In this document: piece after piece, positions 58,500 through 64,000 of the stretch
How the letters are laid out: every line of letters begins with the position of its first letter
Position numbering within the stretch: position 1 is the stretch's first letter
NCBI GenBank assembly: GCA_907165275.2
Contig: OU015654.1
Location: 2,683,501 to 2,747,500, forward strand
DNA from: Zygaena filipendulae
Taxonomy: Eukaryota > Arthropoda > Insecta > Lepidoptera > Zygaenidae
Length of the DNA stretch: 64,000 nucleotides
Direction of reading: 5' to 3'
Made by a program: the position numbers and the translations under genes
Notes under the pieces: model-generated
What the model was told of the DNA's origin: nothing
What the model saw: the letters and a program-made list of their open reading frames with translations, nothing else
The model's database searches: none

Positions 58500-60030
58500 T
58501 CAGTTGCAGAATTAACTGGTAGTTATGCAAAAAGTTACGTTTAAATCTACATAATTTTTTTTTGGACATTACAAAGTTCAGTAATCAATCACAAAACTCA
58601 AAACATTTTCCTCAACCATTTTATTTCAGCACCATATAAAAAGTCAGTTAACAATACCATAAATGAATCATTACAAACCAACAAAAAAATTAACAGGATC
58701 ACAGCAAAATATAACATATATTTTTTCTAATTTGTTCAGAGTACTAGGTAGTCATTTATTTCAAAGAAGGTATCGGCGTCAATTAGCACTTTCTGTATAT
58801 ATTATAACTAAAATGAAAACAAATATTTTTAATGCCAAAAAACAGAAAAAGCTGGAGAGTTTCAACAAAAACTACCATACCGGCTGATTACTTGTGCTTA
58901 TTGTTGTTTTTGTTTTTTGTTATTATGCTTATAAGCTACTGTGTTTTAGCATATTGTGAGCACTACGACGTCACTTCTAAAATATACCTACAATTCTAAA
59001 TTATATTATTGATTATGAAACGGCTAGACTGGAATGTGAGAACCCTGTGTTGATCACACAAAGCTCGCTCGCACCGAATCAAACCCGTGACTATTTGAGC
59101 CAATCTGGTCTTCGAAATAAATTTTATCATAATTCATAGTATCCAATAACGAAATCTGAGCTTATCTGTGAATAAAAACCAATCTTTTGTTCGTCATTAC
59201 GTATCTACTACACAAAAATTTATGTGAGAATATTTAGCGTATGTAACTACCATTACACCAAGATAATATAGAATAAATTACATGATATCACTATTTTTAT
59301 TTACTGGTAAATTATCATGTTTGTAAAAGTCAGTAAGATTACAAGAAAAATCATAGTGGAAAAAGTTTTGGATCTAGCAATAGATGTATTTTATCTTTTA
59401 ATTTATTATTTTTAAGAAAATAAATTTTACTACATATTATTATTGTTGCAATGCATTTTATATTAAATATCATAACATTAGAGTCGATGTAGTATTTATA
59501 ATAATAGTATTTTTAATGTCTTATGTATTACGAATTAGTCATTAGAAATAAGAAAAGATAACATTTAAGAGTAAATTTGCAAATTCTATTATTTGTTAAA
59601 ATCTTCCATTTTATTCAAATACATATTGTTAAAAATATTTTAATACAATTAGAAAATTTGAAAAGATTTTTTTATTACATTTAGATGAAAGTTTCCATAA
59701 CATTTATTCTGGGAAAATAGTTACTGTTAATTATCTACTTATCATAAGTAAATATTTAAGACTTTTAATATAATAATAATATGTTTGCTACTTGTTATCA
59801 CCGTCAAAAAAAACTTATATAGATTTGTTTAACTACTTATTAAAAAAAAATATTGATTTTTTTCAATAGAATGGTCCCATATTAAATAAATATATAATAA
59901 TATTTTGCCATGGGAAATAAATACATAAATATAAATTATAAATTACGAATTATAGATAGAAAAGTATCACTGATATACCGGCATGGGTAAACAAACATTA
60001 GATGCTACCAGTTATAAGAAAATAAAAATT
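58500..60030. other. Strongly AT-rich spacer
   Basis: About 1.5 kb of A/T-dominated sequence with several minus-strand AATAAA possibilities (near 59295, 59401, 59610 and 59702), any of which could end the ABCD3 transcript if its 3' UTR is long. No gene recognised. Confidence 0.4.
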
Positions 60031-60108
60031 TTACGCGTTCTGGAGCATGCGCGTTCCGGGGCGAGCGCGTTTTGGTACTTGCGCGTCTCAGAGCGTGCCT
60101 GTTCCAGG

Positions 60109-60648
60109 CAGTGGCGGTACCTCCATACAAGCTAAACAGCCTGGCCTGCCTAACCAAAACGCCACAGAACATCAAATATTTTAATAAGTATACGTGTTAA
60201 TGAATTAACTGAAAACCTGATACACCCCATTTAAAAAAATAAACAATAATATGATTAAAATATATTTTTTTTGTCGAAAAAATTTATACTTTAAAAGTTA
60301 TTCAACATTAGTTTGGAGGTGACCTATCTACGAAATTCCAAGCGCTACGCTCGCGCCTACCGGTTCGAATTTTTTTGCTGCGGGCAGCGTACGCGCCAAA
60401 TATTGTATAATAAATAATTTAGACATGGGCTAGTAAAAATGAAAAAGTATAACCTATATTAAAACATGGTGCGATCGATTCGCTAGTCGATTCTGAGCAA
60501 ACTACTTTTTAGTTTTCAGTTAATTCATTAACACGTTGTATAATAAAGTGTATAAGTATAAATACTCATTAAAATATTTGACATTCCACAGCAAGCATTT
60601 CAGCTAGGCAAGCCAGGCCTTTCGGCTTGTATGGAGGTACCGCCTCTG
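60109..60648. mobile_element. 540-bp non-autonomous hAT element with 8-bp target duplication
   Basis: The ends CAGTGGCGGTACC and GGTACCGCCTCTG are inverted repeats, continuing inward as TCCATACAAGC against GCTTGTATGGA. The 8-mer GTTCCAGG stands on both sides (60101-60108 and 60649-60656). The termini and the 8-bp duplication identify a hAT-mobilised element. It carries a complete copy of the ~340-bp MITE at 60193-60535, leaving only about 200 bp of its own sequence, with no transposase. Confidence 0.94.
60193..60535. mobile_element. ~340-bp MITE with CGTGTTAATGAATTAACTGA ends, copy 2 (nested)
   Basis: Exact terminal repeats CGTGTTAATGAATTAACTGA / TCAGTTAATTCATTAACACG. The interior is the reverse complement of copy 1 at 17187-17527. 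It is completely inside the hAT element 60109-60648, either by insertion or as captured cargo. Confidence 0.9.
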
Positions 60649-60794
60649 GTTCCAGGGCCAGTGCGTTTCGTTACAAACGCGTTCTGGAATCAGCGCTTTC
60701 TGGGGCGAGCGCGTTCTGGAACTAGCGCGTTCCGGGACCAGCGCGTTTTGCGACCAGCGCGTTCCGGGGCGAGCGCGTTTCGCGACCGGCGCGA

Positions 60795-63700
60795 TCACGA
60801 GCCGAACTCGAGCGTGTCCCCTTCGATCTTGGCGAAGGTGTACCCGCCGCGCCCGTCCATCTGCAGGTAGTGGTCGTGGTGGCGCCACAGCGACTTGCGG
60901 TGCGACACCGTGAACAGCGATATGCCCATCTGTCGGAAGCGAACCGGTCACATAAATATATTTGTTTAGGAAACAATTAATAAATATTTTCAGTCAACAG
61001 GGTTGTTAGAAAAATAAAACACATTCGACCGTATCAAAAATCTTGTGAGGAAAATTAAACTTTGTCGATAAACAAAGTAGCTAAATTTGATTTTGGAAAA
61101 AAATGACTGCTGTCTGTCATAGTCATAGGAAAATGGAAATGTCGAATAACGTTGGACATGGAAGTTGCAAAGCGACCGTACGCCAAGAATATAGGAGCCT
61201 AGAGGGGGATATCACCGATGACATACCTCTCGACAGTACTGGTACATTTGTCCCTCCACGTCCACCGACACGGCGCTGGTGCACTCGTCCAGGATCGCGA
61301 ACTGCGGCTCGTGGTAGAATAGCCGCGCCATCTGTACGACATCATAATGGACACATTTGCAATCACTTAGAAATTTGAAAAATCAACGTTAGACGTTAGT
61401 GAACAAATTGTTCAACAATCCAATGGATATCAGACTTGGCTTTATGGACTTAGTTTTCTTTGCCTCCCCCAAGTATCGTATGTTTTTAGGAATTTTAGAA
61501 AAACAACGCCACATAATCATAGAGAATGGACAATACAACAAAGACATGGCTGTATGGACTAAGTTTCCTTCGCCTCCACCAGTGTTGCACGCTCTCACCG
61601 CTATCCGCTGCTTCTCCCCGCCGGAGAGCACGTCCATCCAGTCCTCGACCGCGTCCCAGCCGCCCTCGCGCGTCGTGAGGTACGACAGCTGCACCAGGTC
61701 CAGGTAGCGCGCGAGCTGCTCGTCGCTGCGCCCGCGCCGCACCATCTCCTCGCGGGTTTGCGGGTAGATCACCTGGACATTGTTCAACAGTTCAACGATC
61801 ATTTATTTATTAACTAGCTCTTAACGAAGCGTGGAAAAGCTAGTCCTTAAATTATTATTATATTCTTATCTATCTATTCTAATATATATAAATCACGTGT
61901 CACGTTGTTTGTCCGCGATGGACTCTGAAACCACTGAACGGATTTTGATAAAATTTTGTAACCATTCATAAAATGGTCCAACTTAAAAGATAGGATAGTT
62001 TTTATCCCGGAATTCCCTCGGGAACTGAAGGACATAGAGTACTTTTTTCCCGCAACCTCCGCGGGAACTCCGAAATTACCGCGGATGAAATCGCGGGGGA
62101 CAGCTAGTATTATTATAAATGTCAAAGTGAGTTTGTTTGTTTGTACGCTTTCACGTCTTAACGGCTCAATCGAGCGTCATGGAATTTTGCATACACGTTG
62201 TCAAGGTTACAGAGAAGGAAGGTGCTGTTTTATTCCGAATTTCCCGCGGGAACTCCAAAATTTAAGTGGGTGAAACTGCTAGTAATAAACATATACTACT
62301 AATAACGTAAGTTCAGTGGACTCGTTATTACCTGGTCCCTGAGCGTGCCCAGGGTCATGTACGGGCGCTGCGGCACGTAGAACAGCTTGCCCTTGGGCGG
62401 CTTGGTGAGCTCGCCGCCGAAGATCGGCCACAGCTCGCCCAGCATGCGGAACATGGACGACTTGCCGCACCCGTTGGGGCCGCACACCAACACGTTGATG
62501 CCCGACCTGACACGACACACACACACACACAATAAAATAATCAATGGGGATGTTGACTACTTTTGAAAATCAAAATTCTAATTAGTCCGTCAGGTAGAAA
62601 ATAAAAAAACAATAGACACTAGTTTTTGCTTTTTCAAATAAATTGAAATATACAGAGATAAAGCGCGAAAGTTTAGGGTGAGGGGTCGTGACGTCACTAG
62701 CCGCTAAAACCGCCATACAAACTGTCCTGATAGTGGCGTCACGCGAAATTTCAATTCAATGTATCGCCGTTATTTTTTGATTACGTAAAAAAAGAAAAAA
62801 TATGTGTCCAATATTTTTTATTAATCCACAAGACAGGCTAAAAAAAAATTAGTCAACATGCCCATTACAGTGCTTTTTTAACGAAGTTTCTGCGCTGGAA
62901 ATCGCTAGTAGAAATTGTCACGCGTCACGCGAAGAATGACCGTTTGTGGTGCAAAGTCACTAAGCCACTTGATTATAATACCATTAGGTAATTGATGCTG
63001 AGAAGAAAAATCATATCACGAATTTGCAATAAAATAAGTGGCAATATCTCAAAGCGCGTGTTCCCGCTACCGTGACGCATTCGTATCCCAACAATTAAAT
63101 TTACTCGGATGGAACTGCAGTCTATAGTCTATACTTTAAAGAGGTAAAGTTTGTAAGTTTTAATGTAAAGGGTAATCAAAGATTCTAAAAATTCTTTCAC
63201 CGATACGAAAACACAGTAGTCACAGCCCTGTGTCATAAGATACGTTTTAGAGTTTCCGAGGTAATGGACTTGTGAACCAAATTTAATTTGTTACCTAACC
63301 AAAAATAACGGAGATACTTACTACTTTATCTTAGTATTTTTTCAATAATTTGAAAAAACAAAAATACGTGTCCAATATTTTTTATTAATCTACGAGACGG
63401 ACTAAATAGAATTTTGATTTTCGTACCCCGAAAACGAGCCCATTCCGAATTTTTTTTTTAGTCCTACTCATATTATAAATGTGAAAGTGTGGATGTTTGT
63501 TACTCAATCACGCAAAAAAGGGCAGAACGGATTTGGATGAAATTTGGCATGCACGTTGTCAGGGGTACAAAGAAGGACATAGGGTACTTTAGATTCCGGA
63601 ATTCCCGCGGGAACTCCGAAAATACCGCGCGTGAAACCGCGGGGCACAGCTAGTTTTTATATAAAGAGGAGGAGTACTGACTTGACTTCGAAGGAGAGCT

Positions 63701-63811
63701 CCTTGATGAGCACGTCGCCGTTGGGCGTGACCAGCGGCACGCGCTCGAAGCGGATCAGCTTGTCCTGGTAGACGATGCGGCCCGCGCCGGGGCGCAGCGA
63801 CACCGCTTGCT
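60795..63811 (-). CDS. ABCD3: Peroxisomal ABC half-transporter ABCD3/PMP70, C-terminal part (partial)
   Basis: Last five coding exons on the minus strand: 63811-63682, 62506-62332, 61772-61599, 61331-61227, 60929-60795, giving 238 residues and the stop; upstream exons with the membrane domain lie beyond 64000. The order is the nucleotide-binding domain: [20 protein letters not shown], Walker [29 protein letters not shown]-loop [17 protein letters not shown], signature [18 protein letters not shown], Walker [19 protein letters not shown]-loop [13 protein letters not shown], and the end [20 protein letters not shown]. The joins fit the ABCD family at every exon, and the C-terminus points to ABCD3 (PMP70) over ABCD1/2. 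ABCD3 imports branched-chain and dicarboxylic acyl-CoAs into peroxisomes (family knowledge). All five exons are GC-rich. Confidence 0.94.
61440..61580. repeat. Short direct repeat pair next to ABCD3 exon
   Basis: TTATGGACTTAGTTTTCTTT plus GCCTCC (61441) and GTATGGACTAAGTTTCCTTC plus GCCTCC (61551) are diverged direct copies about 110 bp apart. A related piece with opposite direction, GGAAGGCAAAGGAAACTTAG, is at 30848 in TSR1 intron 6. Family unknown. The second copy ends about 20 bp from the ABCD3 exon border at 61599. Confidence 0.5.
61880..62285 (+). repeat. Two consecutive Helitron-like modules, plus orientation
   Basis: First copy 61880-62107: TATATATAAATCACGTGTCA start, TTTTATCCCGGAATTCCCTC, GATGAAATCGCGGGGGACAG and CTAGT end. 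Second copy 62108-62285: ATTATTATAAATGTCAAAGT start, GTACGCTTTCACGTCTTAAC, TTCCCGCGGGAACTCCAAAA and GGGTGAAACTGCTAGT end. The second starts exactly where the first ends, as for Helitron-like elements inserting next to each other. Confidence 0.7.
62546..62863 (-). mobile_element. ~325-bp TGACGTCA MITE, copy 4 (reverse)
   Basis: Starts GGGGATGTTGACTACTTTTG and ends TTAGTCAACATGCCC, the reverse complement of the other copies. The central TGACGTCAC is retained on one side; the other is GTGGCGTCACG. It follows a short (CA)n run downstream of the ABCD3 exon at 62332-62506, in the preceding intron. Confidence 0.87.
63340..63430 (-). repeat. Rearranged fragment of the ~325-bp MITE
   Basis: AATTTGAAAAAACAAAAATA and CGTGTCCAATATTTTTTATT, followed by CTACGAGACGGACTAAATAG and AATTTTGATTTTCG. 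These are pieces from both ends of the MITE joined with the centre missing. Confidence 0.55.
63465..63655 (+). repeat. Best-preserved short Helitron-like module, plus orientation
   Basis: Starts CCTACTCATATTATAAATGT, then TTACTCAATCACGCAAAAAA, GATGAAATTTGGCATGCACG, TTCCCGCGGGAACTCCGAAA and ends AAACCGCGGGGCACAGCTAG-T. The TC-like start, CTAGT end and GC-rich CCGCG hairpin potential just before it resemble non-autonomous Helitrons of Lepidoptera; target specificity between A and T was not tested. It serves as reference for the copies listed above. Confidence 0.7.
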
Positions 63812-64000
63812 CTGCGTATACAACACCGAGCACACTTTGCACTAAACAGTTGTACGAGTCGAGTGTAAAAACTATTTAGTTTGACAGTTTTCTGAAGGAT
63901 CAACGAGTGGGAGATGTCAGGGGGCCGATTCTCGCGCAGTAGAATTTTTTCAGTGTGGTGAATCGTATGGAAAAATTCCCGTTCTACTGAAAAGTTCGAA

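Larger units (their letters stand above)
60036..60790. repeat. GCGCGTTCCGGGACCA minisatellite, split by a hAT insertion
   Basis: Degenerate units of about 15-18 bp based on GCGCGTTCCGGGACCA occur at 60036-60108 and again at 60649-60790; the two parts were one array before the 540-bp element came in. The right part runs to within about 5 bp of the ABCD3 stop codon (60795-60797), so the array occupies the beginning of that gene's 3' UTR. Confidence 0.85.

Overview
The window is nuclear DNA of an insect, most likely a moth or butterfly. It carries multi-exon genes with GT-AG introns, AT-rich spacers, and dense short interspersed repeats of kinds common in Lepidoptera, such as the dispersed module ending in ACAGCTAGT with CCCGCGGGAACTCCGAAAT inside. 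I see no bacterial-type operons, CRISPR arrays or plasmid features. Species cannot be read from the sequence alone.

Layout. 1-12.2 kb: a gene-free repeat field with a decayed LINE 3' end, a 68-bp tandem array, an LTR-like segment, many Helitron-like modules, a large near-perfect inverted repeat, a ~273-bp tandem duplication, a Tc1/mariner-type MITE and a 636-bp MITE. 12.8-21.3 kb (+): a DNAJC14-type membrane J-protein in 9 coding exons. 21.3-25.4 kb: spacer with a non-autonomous hAT element (8-bp duplication) holding an R1-type retrotransposon tail and an inverted pair of U2-snRNA-like 5' ends. 25.4-35.0 kb (-): ribosome biogenesis factor TSR1 in 13 exons. 36.9-44.2 kb (+): Sec61 alpha in 10 exons, head to head with TSR1. 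44.2-49.1 kb: spacer with two MITEs. 49.1-57.3 kb (-): midnolin/stuxnet in 5 coding exons; its 5-kb intron 4 holds a nearly full-length non-LTR retrotransposon with an uninterrupted EN-RT frame. 57.3-60.8 kb: AT-rich spacer ending in a minisatellite split by a hAT element that itself carries a ~340-bp MITE. 60.8-64 kb (-): the 3' half of peroxisomal transporter ABCD3/PMP70, running off the right edge.

In the four complete genes every exon junction was placed by hand and the summed coding lengths keep frame: DNAJC14 865 aa, TSR1 786 aa, Sec61 alpha 476 aa, midnolin/stuxnet 767 aa. All are broadly expressed housekeeping functions (ER folding and translocation, 40S maturation, proteasomal turnover, peroxisomal lipid import). 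They do not form one pathway.

Most striking observations: TE-in-TE-in-minisatellite nesting with clear target duplications, the U2/R1 chimera inside a hAT element, a CpG and GC contrast between 5' and 3' exons seen on both strands, a 46-bp palindrome between TSR1 and Sec61, a MITE beside a splice acceptor, and several unrelated MITE families that all carry TGACGTCA palindromes.
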